This document shows positions 42,522-51,464 of a stretch of DNA of 64,000 bases, piece after piece. The translations under genes were made by a program, and so were the position numbers. This stretch comes from Pseudalgibacter ostreae (GTDB taxonomy: Bacteria > Bacteroidota > Bacteroidia > Flavobacteriales > Flavobacteriaceae). Positions within the stretch are counted from its first letter, which is position 1; each line of letters starts with the position of its first letter. The notes beneath the pieces were generated by a model. It was not told where the DNA came from. It saw nothing but the letters and a program-made list of their open reading frames with translations, and did no database searches. The stretch spans positions 17,293 to 81,292 of the forward strand of contig NZ_JBHMFC010000007.1 of assembly GCF_042427585.1 (NCBI RefSeq), in the 5' to 3' direction.

Positions 42522-43887
42522 TTTTTTTGTATTGAACGATATCATCAACATCTTTTACGATATATACTAAAGATGCTGCTATTAAAAAACTAACACCACT
42601 CATCATAAGTGCGTATATGGCGTGATTGCCATAAGCATATTTAACCAGTGGTCCGCCAATTAAGGCATTTATTATTTGAGGAATAACAATAAAGAAATTG
42701 AAAATGCCCATATATACCCCCATTTTTTTTGGAGATATAGAACCTGCTAAAATAGCGTAAGGCATAGCCAAGATACTCGCCCATGCAATTCCAATACCTA
42801 TCATGGACACTACGAGCCAGTTTTTGTCGGGCAAAATATAAATGGAAAGCAAGCCCAATCCGCCAATGACGAGAGAGATGGCATGGGTGTTTTTTCTTCC
42901 TAATTTTTTTGCAATATAGGGGAGGGCAAAAGCGTAAAATGCAGACACTAAATTGTATACTCCAAAAAGAATACCAACCCAGTCGCCAGCATCTTGATAG
43001 CTAACGCTAGTGCTATCGGTGTGTGGTAAGCCGTAAATATGTTGAGCAATGGCAGGAGTTGCAAATACCCACATACCAAAAAGCCCAAACCAAGAAAAAA
43101 ATTGCACCCAGCTTAATTGGCGCATAGTTGTTGGCATTTTTTTGAAATCTTCAAAAATATCCATCAAACTAGATTTTTCTATGTCGTTGCTATTTTTTTC
43201 AATAGCAGCTGGTGTGTGGTCTTCTTCAAAGCTTTCTAGCTCTTCTGGTGTATATTCCTTGGTGGTAAAAATGGTTATTAAGATGGAAATAATTAAGATA
43301 ACCGCACCAATAATAAAGGAGAGAATTAGATTTGTTGGTACAACACCTTGTGCTGTTTCATTGGAAACCCCAAACCAATTGGCCAGGGCATAAGGCATCC
43401 AGGATCCAATGACCGCTCCAAAACCTATAAGCGCCGTTTGTACGCTAAAGCCTAAAGTACGCTGGTCTGTTCTTAAATTATCGCCAACTAAGGCTCGAAA
43501 AGGCTCCATGGCTACATTAAATGATGCATCCATGATCATGAGCATGCCTGCACCCACCCATAAGGCTGGTAAAAAGGCAATAAACATATCGGCTTGTGGC
43601 AATAGTACTAATCCAATAGAAGCAAAAATAGCACCTACCAGAAAATAAGGTTTTCGTCTGCCAAACCGGCCCCAAGTATTATCGCTGTAATGGCCAATAA
43701 CAGGTTGAACAATAAGGCCCATTAAGGGGGCTACAATCCAAAACCAAGAAAGTTCATGGACATCTGCTCCGAAAATTTGAAGGATTCTACTGGCGTTGGC
43801 ATTTTGAAGTGCGAACCCCATTTGGATTCCCAGAAATCCAAAACTCATGTTCCAAATTTGCCAGAAATTTAGTTTACGCTTTTCCAT
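42514..43887 (-). CDS. MFS sugar transporter (maltose, SLC45/GPH-like)
   Basis: The protein has 457 residues and about 12 predicted membrane helices. The start KLNFWQIWNMSFGFLGIQMG and the loop GRFGRRKPYFLVGAIFAS are characteristic of the MFS/SLC45 group, which imports alpha-glucosides with protons in Bacteroidota. A long acidic loop at about residues 205-235 (EYTPEELESFEEDHTPAAIE) separates the halves. It opens the operon that encodes maltose phosphorylase and PgmB, so inner-membrane maltose or maltodextrin uptake is the likely role. Its 5' leader of about 138 bases contains two hairpins, one with a motif shared with the susC leader. Confidence 0.92.
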   Translation of the reverse strand: MEKRKLNFWQIWNMSFGFLGIQMGFALQNANASRILQIFGADVHELSWFWIVAPLMGLIVQPVIGHYSDNTWGRFGRRKPYFLVGAIFASIGLVLLPQADMFIAFLPALWVGAGMLMIMDASFNVAMEPFRALVGDNLRTDQRTLGFSVQTALIGFGAVIGSWMPYALANWFGVSNETAQGVVPTNLILSFIIGAVILIISILITIFTTKEYTPEELESFEEDHTPAAIEKNSNDIEKSSLMDIFEDFKKMPTTMRQLSWVQFFSWFGLFGMWVFATPAIAQHIYGLPHTDSTSVSYQDAGDWVGILFGVYNLVSAFYAFALPYIAKKLGRKNTHAISLVIGGLGLLSIYILPDKNWLVVSMIGIGIAWASILAMPYAILAGSISPKKMGVYMGIFNFFIVIPQIINALIGGPLVKYAYGNHAIYALMMSGVSFLIAASLVYIVKDVDDIVQYKKNE

Positions 43888-43945
43888 TAAATAGTATATT
43901 AAAATGAATACTATTTGATAAGCGGTTTTAAACCTATGTATTTGT

Positions 43946-43966
43946 AAAACAGTAAAATACTGTTTT
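43946..43966 (-). terminator. Hairpin in the transporter-operon leader
   Basis: AAAACAGTA and TACTGTTTT form a 9-bp stem around AAA. On the minus strand a short T run is part of the stem. It lies between the promoter at 44032 and the ATG at 43887. It could terminate lacI readthrough or attenuate the transporter operon. Confidence 0.4.
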
Positions 43967-43984
43967 TAAACTGTGGTTCTACTT

Positions 43985-44024
43985 ATCAAAACTTAAAGTG
44001 AGAAGTGAAAATATAAGTTTTGAT
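43985..44024 (-). promoter_or_regulatory. 5' leader stem-loop carrying the shared 18-bp motif
   Basis: ATCAAAACTTA (43985-43995) and TAAGTTTTGAT (44014-44024) are perfect 11-bp inverted arms around an 18-base loop. The loop contains most of TGAGAAGTGAAAATATAA (43999-44016), repeated exactly at 45401-45418. On the operon mRNA (minus strand) the loop is complementary to the start of the susC mRNA. It begins about where transcription from the 44032 box would start. Confidence 0.6.
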
Positions 44025-44031
44025 TTAGCAA

Positions 44032-44039
44032 CAAAGATA
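44032..44039 (-). promoter_or_regulatory. -7 promoter box of the transporter-GH65-GH97-GH13 operon
   Basis: The minus strand reads TATCTTTG, an exact consensus match, 145 bases before the ATG at 43887. Transcription would start near 44025. Confidence 0.55.
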
Positions 44040-44071
44040 TATAAAAGATTTTTGTTTTTCCAAATAATTTT

Positions 44072-45145
44072 TTATTTGGTGGATTCTCTTTCAATTATTT
44101 CGGTTTCAATAACCACTTTTATAAAATTGCCTTTTTTGTCTGTAGTTGTAAAATACGGACTGCTTTCAGAGTCTTCTGCCTCTAATCTATCAATTAATAA
44201 ATTTGCGGCCTGTTCACCCATCTTTTTACCATGTTGGCTCATGGTTGTTAAGCTTGGCGTGGCATGTTTAGAAAGAACGCCGTCTGTAAAACCAATAACT
44301 TGAATGTCTTCTGGAATGCTAAACCCTAGTTTCCTGGCGACCTTCATGGCCGAAACGGCATAAAGTTCATTCACAGCAAATATGCCATCAATTTTAGGGT
44401 TTATTTTAAAGAACCGTAAAATCTCACCTTCCAGTACGTCCAAATGATTTTCAACATCTAAGCTGTCATCAATTTTTAAAATCATATTTGGGTTGGCAAC
44501 GATTCCACTGGTTTGCAAAGCTTCCAGGTAGCCTTGGGTTCTTAGTCTACCTACGCTTACATAATCCATGGTTGTAATTAATGCGATGTTTTCGCACTTA
44601 TTTTCAATTAATTTTTTTACTGCTTTAATAGCGCCATTAAAATCGTCCACAATTACTTTATCGCAGTCTACTTCGTTAGCAACCCTATCGAACATCACTA
44701 TAGGGATACCTTGATTAATAGTAGCATTGAAATGGTGATAATCTTGTTTTAGGAGGGTTTCTTTAGAAATGGACAGAATAAACCCGTCGATACTTCCGTT
44801 AGCCAACATTTCCATATTTAAGATTTCTTTTGTGAAAGATTCATTTGATAACCCCACAATAACATTGTATCCACGTCGGTTGGCTATACGCTCTATGCCA
44901 CTTATAACAGTTGAAAAGAAATGATGAACAATTTCTGGAATTAAAATGCCAATGGTTTTTGTTTTTCTGTTTTTTAAGCTAAGCGCAATATTATTGGGTT
45001 TATAATGATACAATTTGGCAAAGGCCTGAATTTTCTGTTTTGTGTCTTCCCCAATTTCCTTACTGTTACTCAATGCTTTAGAAACCGTAGAAATAGAAAC
45101 ATCTAATTCTCTTGCAATTTGTTTTAAAGTGATTTTTCGTTTCAT
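44072..45145 (-). CDS. LacI-family transcriptional regulator
   Basis: The 357-residue regulator has an N-terminal LacI helix-turn-helix (TLKQIARELDVSISTVSKAL) and the hinge helix segment KPNNIALSLKNRKT. A periplasmic-binding-protein-like effector domain contains TIGILIPEIVHHFFSTVISG, IPIVMFDRVANEVDCDKVIV and DIQVIGFTDG. It lies between the two arms of the alpha-glucan locus, where Bacteroides would use SusR, and is the obvious local regulator. A LacI-type palindrome is found 72 bases upstream of the likely susC start of transcription. The effector is probably maltose or a product of it, by inference only. Confidence 0.95.
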   Translation of the reverse strand: MKRKITLKQIARELDVSISTVSKALSNSKEIGEDTKQKIQAFAKLYHYKPNNIALSLKNRKTKTIGILIPEIVHHFFSTVISGIERIANRRGYNVIVGLSNESFTKEILNMEMLANGSIDGFILSISKETLLKQDYHHFNATINQGIPIVMFDRVANEVDCDKVIVDDFNGAIKAVKKLIENKCENIALITTMDYVSVGRLRTQGYLEALQTSGIVANPNMILKIDDSLDVENHLDVLEGEILRFFKINPKIDGIFAVNELYAVSAMKVARKLGFSIPEDIQVIGFTDGVLSKHATPSLTTMSQHGKKMGEQAANLLIDRLEAEDSESSPYFTTTDKKGNFIKVVIETEIIERESTK

Positions 45146-45329
45146 AGATAAATGATAAATAAAAGAAATTTATAAAGGTAGCAATCTTTACTCATAAATA
45201 TATACACCTGTATAAATTGGTTTGAACAAATTATAAAAACCTAGTAGAGCATCTTCTTAGAAAATTCAAGGAGTAATAATTATTGATGATTTGATAAAAA
45301 TAATCGATATGAGTATAAAGTTGTCAACA

Positions 45330-45343
45330 CGAAAACGTTTTCG
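45330..45343 (+). promoter_or_regulatory. LacI-type operator upstream of susC
   Basis: CGAAAACGTTTTCG is a perfect 14-bp palindrome with the central CG step usual for LacI/CcpA-family sites. It is in the intergenic region between lacI and susC, about 60-75 bases upstream of the inferred susC transcription start, more fitting for activation than for simple promoter blocking. Confidence 0.65.
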
Positions 45344-45389
45344 CTATTAATTTCGTAATTCTTAATTGTTTATATACAATTTCTTTACA

Positions 45390-45397
45390 TAGATTTG
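45390..45397 (+). promoter_or_regulatory. -7 promoter box of the susCDE operon
   Basis: TAGATTTG matches the consensus, with TTG at 45366-45368 as a -33 candidate 21 bases upstream. Transcription would start near 45404, giving a leader of about 50 bases. Confidence 0.6.
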
Positions 45398-45400
45398 AAC

Positions 45401-45418
45401 TGAGAAGTGAAAATATAA
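45401..45418 (+). repeat. 18-bp motif shared with the transporter-operon leader
   Basis: TGAGAAGTGAAAATATAA lies at the expected 5' end of the susC mRNA. The identical sequence occurs at 43999-44016, where the opposite strand is transcribed. No other copy was noticed in the window. Confidence 0.75.
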
Positions 45419-45453
45419 CGAAACGAATTTACTCATTAATTTAACTAAACTAT

Positions 45454-48366
45454 ATGAAAACAATTATTAATAGTTTACTGTTTTGTGTGTTCTTAGTTCC
45501 AACACTTATGTTTGGACAAAGCCGCGTAAAAGGAACGGTAACTGAGCAGTCTGCATCTATTCCTCTTCCTGGGGTAAATGTGATCATTAAAGGAACAACA
45601 ACGGGTGTGGCAACTGATTTTGATGGTAAATTTGATATCCAGACGAAAGTGGGCGATGTTCTGGTGTTTTCTTTTATTGGATATCAAACAAAGGAGGTTA
45701 CCTATACTGGACAAACTTTGCTAAATGTACAATTATCAGAAAATGCAGCACAACTTAACGAAGTTGTTGTGATTGGTTATGGTAGTGTGAAAAAAGAAGA
45801 TCTTACAGGAGCCGTAGACATGGTAAATGCAGACGACTTTAATAAAGGTCCTGTTTTATCGCCACAACAATTAATTAGCGGTAAAGTTGCTGGTGTTTCT
45901 GTAACATCTGCTGGTGGTGCTCCTGGCGAAGGCCAAAATATTATAATTAGAGGACAAGGGTCTTTATCTTTAGAACGAACGCCACTCTATGTAATTGATG
46001 GGTTTCCTATAGATAAAGGAAGCGTTGGAGGGTCTAGGAATCCATTAAACTTTATAAACCCTAATGATATCGAAAGTATAGTTGTTTTAAAAGATGCCTC
46101 TGCAACAGCTATCTACGGATCACGTGCAGCAAATGGTGTTATTTTAATTACAACAAAAAAAGGTAAAGACACAGGTTTTAAGTTTAGCTTAAACAGTTCT
46201 ACAACAGTTTCAACCCCAATTGACCAAGTAGACGTCATGTCTGCAAATCAATTTAGAGCGTTGATTAATCAAACAGGAACAGCAGATAATATCGCGTTAT
46301 TAGGAAATGCTAATACCAATTGGCAAGACCAAATTTACACGAATGCTTATGGTTCAGACCATTCATTTAGTGCACTAGGAAATGCTTTTGGCGTGCCAAT
46401 TAGAGCTTCTCTTGGGTATACAGGTCAAGATGGTGTTCTTAAAAATGATAACTTATCTAGAACTACGGGGTCAATAAATATTAAGCCAAGCTTATTGGAC
46501 AATCACTTAAAATTAGATTTAAACGCTCGGGGTATGTATACGCAAAATACATTCGCCAATAGAGATGCTATTGGGTCTGCAATCGATTTTGACCCCACAA
46601 AGCCCATTTACGATGTAAACTCTAAATATGGCGGATACTTTTCTTGGATAGACTCCAATACAGGAAACAGACCTAGTTTAGCGCCAACTAACCCCGTTGC
46701 TTTAATCGACTTGGTAGACGATACCTCTGAGGTGCGCCGTCTAGTTGCAAATGCTAAAGTTGATTATAATCTTCACTTTTTTGAAGAGTTAACGGCTACT
46801 GTTAACCTAGGTTTAGACGAGCAGAATAGCCACGGAAGAAAAGTAACATCAGATTTAATTCCTACCGCAGATGAAACATGGAACGGGTCTCGTACCAGTT
46901 TTACACAACAAGCGACAAATAAATTATTTGACGCCTATCTAACTTACGAGAAATCGTTTGAAGACATTCATAACTTTACGGCAGTAGCAGGGTATTCTTA
47001 TCAATCTTTTGAGTTTAATAACACGAGTTTTGATAGTGAAAAAGAAGAAGATGGACTGGAATATGAGTTTTTGGATAAATCTAAAAACGTATTACTGTCT
47101 TATTTCGGACGTGTGAATTACAGTTTTAATGAAAAGTACCTCCTTACGGCTAGTTTAAGAGCAGATGCATCTTCTAAGTTAAATCCAGATGATCGTTGGG
47201 GGTATTTCCCTTCTGTTGCTGCTGCTTGGAATATTCATAAAGAATCGTTTTTAAAAGATACAGCACTTAACGAGTTAAAATTAAGAATAGGATACGGAGA
47301 AGTAGGGAACGTTAATGGTCTAGGCGACTACAAGTTTTTAACACGTTACGATGGTAGCCAAGCTACAGCGGGATATCAATTTGGCAACGCATACTACCAA
47401 ACGTATAGACCTTCACCAATAAACGAAAATTTACGTTGGGAAGTTGGACAAACCCTTAACATTGGTGTCGATTACGCGTTCTTATCTAGAAGAATTTCAG
47501 GATCTGTTAACGTATATTCTAAAAAGACTAAAGATTTAATCAGTAATTCATTTATCGATCCTTTTACAAATTTTGGAAATCAAATAGAGGCCAATATTGG
47601 TGATATGGAAAATAGAGGTATTGAATTCAATTTAAACCTTATCCCTGTTAGAAATGATAATTTTGAATGGAGTTTGAACTATAATATTGCTTTAAATGAA
47701 AATGAAATAACGAATCTTCCAGACCAACAATTTGTTGGAGGTATAACAGGGGGAACAGGGAATAATATACAGACACATATAAAAGGAGAAGCCCCCTTTA
47801 GTTTTTTGGTATATGAGCAAGTATATGATACCAATGGAAGACCAATTGAAGGAGCTTATGTAGATAGAAATAACGATCAGGTAATAAATGAGGATGATAA
47901 ATACATCAACCATGATCCTTATGCAGATGTTACTATGGGGTTAGGCACTAATTTAAGCTTTAAGCAATGGGATTTAGCCATTGTTACTAGAGCGAATATG
48001 GGTAATTATATCTACGATAATGTGGCGTCTCGCGCGGGAACTCTAAATAGAGCTACAGAAAACGGGATATTAACGAATCTAGATACAGATTACTACACCA
48101 CTGGGTTTAAAAAATTTACAGATAATGGGTTGTTAAGTGACCACTATGTTAAAGATGCATCATTTTTTAAAATAGACAACATCACTCTAGGGTATACTTT
48201 AAACAATGTCTTTAAAGATACTACATTCCGTTTTTACGGTTCTGTTCAAAACGTGTTAACCGTAACAGATTACGATGGTTTAGATCCTGAAGTGTATGGA
48301 GGCATTGATAATAATTTCTATCCAAGACCAAGAACCTATGTGTTAGGTGTAAATATTGATTTTTAA
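45454..48366 (+). CDS. susC: SusC/RagA-type TonB-dependent outer-membrane transporter
   Basis: The 970-residue protein has a signal peptide (ending MFGQ) and a carboxypeptidase-D-like extension (about 25-100: VKGTVTEQSASIPLPGVNVI). The plug domain carries the SusC signature (VIDGFPIDKG, ESIVVLKDASATAIYGSRAA, NGVILITTKKG). A 22-strand barrel then ends in the conserved PRTYVLGVNIDF. It moves maltodextrins across the outer membrane with energy from TonB-ExbBD and forms a lidded pair with SusD. It is the first gene of susCDE; susD begins 11 bases later. Confidence 0.97.
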   Translation: MKTIINSLLFCVFLVPTLMFGQSRVKGTVTEQSASIPLPGVNVIIKGTTTGVATDFDGKFDIQTKVGDVLVFSFIGYQTKEVTYTGQTLLNVQLSENAAQLNEVVVIGYGSVKKEDLTGAVDMVNADDFNKGPVLSPQQLISGKVAGVSVTSAGGAPGEGQNIIIRGQGSLSLERTPLYVIDGFPIDKGSVGGSRNPLNFINPNDIESIVVLKDASATAIYGSRAANGVILITTKKGKDTGFKFSLNSSTTVSTPIDQVDVMSANQFRALINQTGTADNIALLGNANTNWQDQIYTNAYGSDHSFSALGNAFGVPIRASLGYTGQDGVLKNDNLSRTTGSINIKPSLLDNHLKLDLNARGMYTQNTFANRDAIGSAIDFDPTKPIYDVNSKYGGYFSWIDSNTGNRPSLAPTNPVALIDLVDDTSEVRRLVANAKVDYNLHFFEELTATVNLGLDEQNSHGRKVTSDLIPTADETWNGSRTSFTQQATNKLFDAYLTYEKSFEDIHNFTAVAGYSYQSFEFNNTSFDSEKEEDGLEYEFLDKSKNVLLSYFGRVNYSFNEKYLLTASLRADASSKLNPDDRWGYFPSVAAAWNIHKESFLKDTALNELKLRIGYGEVGNVNGLGDYKFLTRYDGSQATAGYQFGNAYYQTYRPSPINENLRWEVGQTLNIGVDYAFLSRRISGSVNVYSKKTKDLISNSFIDPFTNFGNQIEANIGDMENRGIEFNLNLIPVRNDNFEWSLNYNIALNENEITNLPDQQFVGGITGGTGNNIQTHIKGEAPFSFLVYEQVYDTNGRPIEGAYVDRNNDQVINEDDKYINHDPYADVTMGLGTNLSFKQWDLAIVTRANMGNYIYDNVASRAGTLNRATENGILTNLDTDYYTTGFKKFTDNGLLSDHYVKDASFFKIDNITLGYTLNNVFKDTTFRFYGSVQNVLTVTDYDGLDPEVYGGIDNNFYPRPRTYVLGVNIDF

Positions 48367-48377
48367 AAAAAGAATTC

Positions 48378-49991
48378 ATGAGAAATATAATAAATAAATT
48401 CACAGTAGGTTTAGCTTTAACGCTTTCTGTAATGGCGTGTCATGACGATTTAGACCAATTGCCTATAGATCCAGATAGTTTTACAGAACAAGATGTTTTT
48501 GCTAACACACAGGAAGCAAAAGGTGCTTTAGCAAAATTATATGCTAGTTTGGCATTAACAGGACAGCAAGGCCCTGCGGGACAAGGCGATATTTCTGGCA
48601 TCGATGAAGGAGCCTCGCAGTATACTCGACTGCTTTTCTATTTAAACGAACTAACTACAGACCACTCTGTAGTAGGGTGGGGAGACCCAGGAGTTCCAGA
48701 CTTACACAACTTAAGCTGGTCTAGTAGTAACGATTTTGCGGAAGCGATGTATTACAGGCTGGGGCAGGAAGTGTCGTTTTGTAATTCATTTATAAGTAAT
48801 GCAACGTCTTTAGCAGGAGCAGAAGCACAAACGTTTATTGCTGAAGCACGTTTCTTAAGAGCATATGCATATTATAATCTTATCGATTTGTATGCAAATG
48901 TACCATTAACGACAATTGTTTCCACAGAATTGCCAACACAGAGCGATAGTGCTGCATTATTTGCTTTTGTAGAGTCTGAATTGCTAGAAATACAAGATCT
49001 TCTGGCAGATAATAATGAATATGGACGTGTGGATAAAGTGGCTGCTTGGGCATTGTTATCACGTTTGTATTTAAATGCAGAGTCGTTTACTGGTACAGAT
49101 AAATATGCAGAGTGTATTACATTTTCTAATAAAGTAATTAACTCGTCTTACGCAATCCATACCATTGATATAAATGGAAATGGTTCTGCTTACGATGAGT
49201 TGTTTTTAGCAGATAACAATACCAATGGTGCTCAAAATGAATTCATCTTTACAGCTAATTTTGATGGAGTTCAATCTACGACTTATGGGGGTACAACGTT
49301 TTTAATTCATGCATCAATTGGAGGAAGCATGGACCCTCTTGCATCTGGAGTGAACGGTGGCTGGGGAGGACTTAGAACAACTAAAGCGTTTGTAAGTAAA
49401 TTCGATAGTTCTGTAGCTGCTAGAAACGGTGATGGAAACCCTATTGCTTGGTCCGATAACCGCGCCATGTTTTATACTAACGGACAAGCTTACGAGATTG
49501 AAACCATAGTAAATACGTTTACAGATGGGTATGCGGTAACGAAATTTAAAAATGTTAATAGCGATGGGAGCGGAGCAAATGATACTTCTGGAGAATTTTC
49601 AGATACAGATCTTCCGTTAATTAGATTAGCAGAGATTTATTTAAACTACGCCGAAGCTGCTTTACGTGGCGGTGGCGGAGATTTAAATACTGCTGTTGCT
49701 TTGGTTAATCAATTAAGGGCTCGTGCTTATGGCAATAATACAGGAAATATTTCTACTTCAGACTTGTCTTTAGATTTCATCTTAGACGAGCGTTCAAGAG
49801 AATTATACTGGGAAGGGTTTAGAAGAACCGATTTAATTCGTTTTAACAAGTTTACTACAGGTACCTATGTATGGCCTTTTAAAGGTGGTGCTAGCGAAGG
49901 TAAAGAGGTTGAATCTTTTAGAAAATTATTCCCATTGCCAACAAACGTTATTTCTATTAATCCAAACTTGGACCAAAATCCAGGCTACTAA
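48378..49991 (+). CDS. susD: SusD/RagB-type glycan-binding lipoprotein
   Basis: This 537-residue lipoprotein has its lipid Cys in SVMAC followed by HDDLDQLP; the acidic residues fit the surface export signal. SusD hallmarks are FTEQDVFANTQEAKGALAKL at the N-terminus, the TPR-like FIAEARFLRAYAYYNLIDLY, and the C-terminal ILDERSRELYWEGFRRTDLI with KLFPLPTNVISINPNLDQNP. It closes over SusC and captures starch oligosaccharides. It is cotranscribed with susC (11-base gap) and susE (17-base gap). Confidence 0.97.
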   Translation: MRNIINKFTVGLALTLSVMACHDDLDQLPIDPDSFTEQDVFANTQEAKGALAKLYASLALTGQQGPAGQGDISGIDEGASQYTRLLFYLNELTTDHSVVGWGDPGVPDLHNLSWSSSNDFAEAMYYRLGQEVSFCNSFISNATSLAGAEAQTFIAEARFLRAYAYYNLIDLYANVPLTTIVSTELPTQSDSAALFAFVESELLEIQDLLADNNEYGRVDKVAAWALLSRLYLNAESFTGTDKYAECITFSNKVINSSYAIHTIDINGNGSAYDELFLADNNTNGAQNEFIFTANFDGVQSTTYGGTTFLIHASIGGSMDPLASGVNGGWGGLRTTKAFVSKFDSSVAARNGDGNPIAWSDNRAMFYTNGQAYEIETIVNTFTDGYAVTKFKNVNSDGSGANDTSGEFSDTDLPLIRLAEIYLNYAEAALRGGGGDLNTAVALVNQLRARAYGNNTGNISTSDLSLDFILDERSRELYWEGFRRTDLIRFNKFTTGTYVWPFKGGASEGKEVESFRKLFPLPTNVISINPNLDQNPGY

Positions 49992-50008
49992 TATAAAAAC
50001 ATTCTAAT

Positions 50009-51322
50009 ATGAAAAATATGGTTTCAAAAGTATTGAGTATAATGTTAGTAACCCTGGCACTATACAGTTGTACTACCGATGACACAGACACCGTGTTAAA
50101 TGATACAGCTTCTACAGAGCTAACATTATCTGAAACAGATATCGTGCTTTTAAAAGAAAATGAGGGAGCTACTGCCTTAACGTTAACTTGGACCGCACCA
50201 GATTATGGGTATAATGCCATACCTAAATACCATGTTTACGTGGATGTAGCTGGAAATAACTTCCAAAATGCAGTAAAAAGGGAAGCGGGTAATGTGCTTG
50301 AGTATTCTGTATCAACAGAAGGATTAAACACGATTCTTCAAACTTTAGAAATTGACCCTAACACAGAAACCGTTTTGGATGTAAAGGTAGAAGGTGTTAT
50401 TGGAACGTCTGTAATTGCTACTATTTCTAACATTATCGGTATAACTGTAACAGGCTATGCTAGTATTTTAGATTTAACTACGGCTTGGGGATTAGCAGGA
50501 AGTGCGACCGTTAACGGATGGGATGGCCCTGATATGCCATTCTATAAAACTAATGAAGCTAACATTTTTGATGCTTACGTTATTTTAATCGATGGTGAAC
50601 TTAAAATAAGAGAGAATAATAGTTGGGATCTAAACTATGGTGATACAGGAGCCGATGGAACTTTAGAAGAAGGTGGCGATAATATTACTGTTACTGCTGG
50701 AACTTATAAAGTGACCTTTAATGCAGGAACATTAACATATAAGATTGAACCTTTTACTTGGGGTCTTATTGGGGATGCCACTCCTAACGGATGGGATGGG
50801 CCAGATACACCATTAACGTACGATCCAACATCAGACCAATGGCGTGCTGTTGTTGCACTTACTGCTGGCGAGATGAAGTTCAGAAAAAATAACGATTGGT
50901 CTTTTAACTATGGAGACACTGGAAACGATGGTGCTTTAGATGATGGCGGCGATAATATTCCTGTTGCTCCTGGTAAATACCTAGTAACTCTAAACCTAAA
51001 CGAGTTAACGTATACGCTAGAACCAATAGAAAAATTATGGGGCATAGTAGGTGATGCCACTCCTAATGGTTGGGATGGTCCTGATACCATTTTGAATATA
51101 GATTACACTGTCGATGGTGTTTGGTACCTAAACGGTGTAACACTTACAGCTGGTGAAATGAAATTTAGAGCTAATAACGATTGGGCTATTAATTATGGTG
51201 ATAATGATAATGATGGCGTTTTAGATGATGGAGGCGATAACATCCTTGTTACTGCTGGAACTTACAATATTGTTTTAGACTTATCAGATACGTCTAACCC
51301 AAGGTATACTTTAACTAAGTAG
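50009..51322 (+). CDS. susE: SusE/SusF-type starch-binding lipoprotein with three repeated domains
   Basis: The 437-residue protein is a lipoprotein (ALYSC, then TTDDTD, an acidic surface-export context). The N-terminal SusE domain covers about residues 30-150 (LTLTWTAPDYGYNAIPKYHV). Three tandem domains of about 92 residues start near 157, 248 and 342. Each opens WGL(I/A)G(D/S)AT.NGWDGPD and contains (E)(M/L)K(F/I)R.NN.W..NYGD and a GGDNI.V segment. The Trp-rich repeats fit SusE/SusF starch-binding modules. Their Asp-rich loops may hold metal. It helps retain starch at the surface next to SusCD. Confidence 0.92.
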   Translation: MKNMVSKVLSIMLVTLALYSCTTDDTDTVLNDTASTELTLSETDIVLLKENEGATALTLTWTAPDYGYNAIPKYHVYVDVAGNNFQNAVKREAGNVLEYSVSTEGLNTILQTLEIDPNTETVLDVKVEGVIGTSVIATISNIIGITVTGYASILDLTTAWGLAGSATVNGWDGPDMPFYKTNEANIFDAYVILIDGELKIRENNSWDLNYGDTGADGTLEEGGDNITVTAGTYKVTFNAGTLTYKIEPFTWGLIGDATPNGWDGPDTPLTYDPTSDQWRAVVALTAGEMKFRKNNDWSFNYGDTGNDGALDDGGDNIPVAPGKYLVTLNLNELTYTLEPIEKLWGIVGDATPNGWDGPDTILNIDYTVDGVWYLNGVTLTAGEMKFRANNDWAINYGDNDNDGVLDDGGDNILVTAGTYNIVLDLSDTSNPRYTLTK

Positions 51323-51330
51323 CAACTAAA

Positions 51331-51367
51331 TACGGGCTATGGTTTAAATATCATAGCCCGTATTGTT
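51331..51367 (+). terminator. Strong stem-loop between susE and the secreted amylase gene
   Basis: TACGGGCTATG and CATAGCCCGTA form a perfect 11-bp stem around GTTTAAATAT, followed by TTGTTTTT. It probably ends or reduces transcription after susE. Confidence 0.75.
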
Positions 51368-51464
51368 TTTAATCCATTTCGTATTAAAATATTGCTATAA
51401 CGAGACTGATACTAAGGGTTAAAGATATCTGGATTTTAATATTTTTATAAAAGCAAAATATAAT

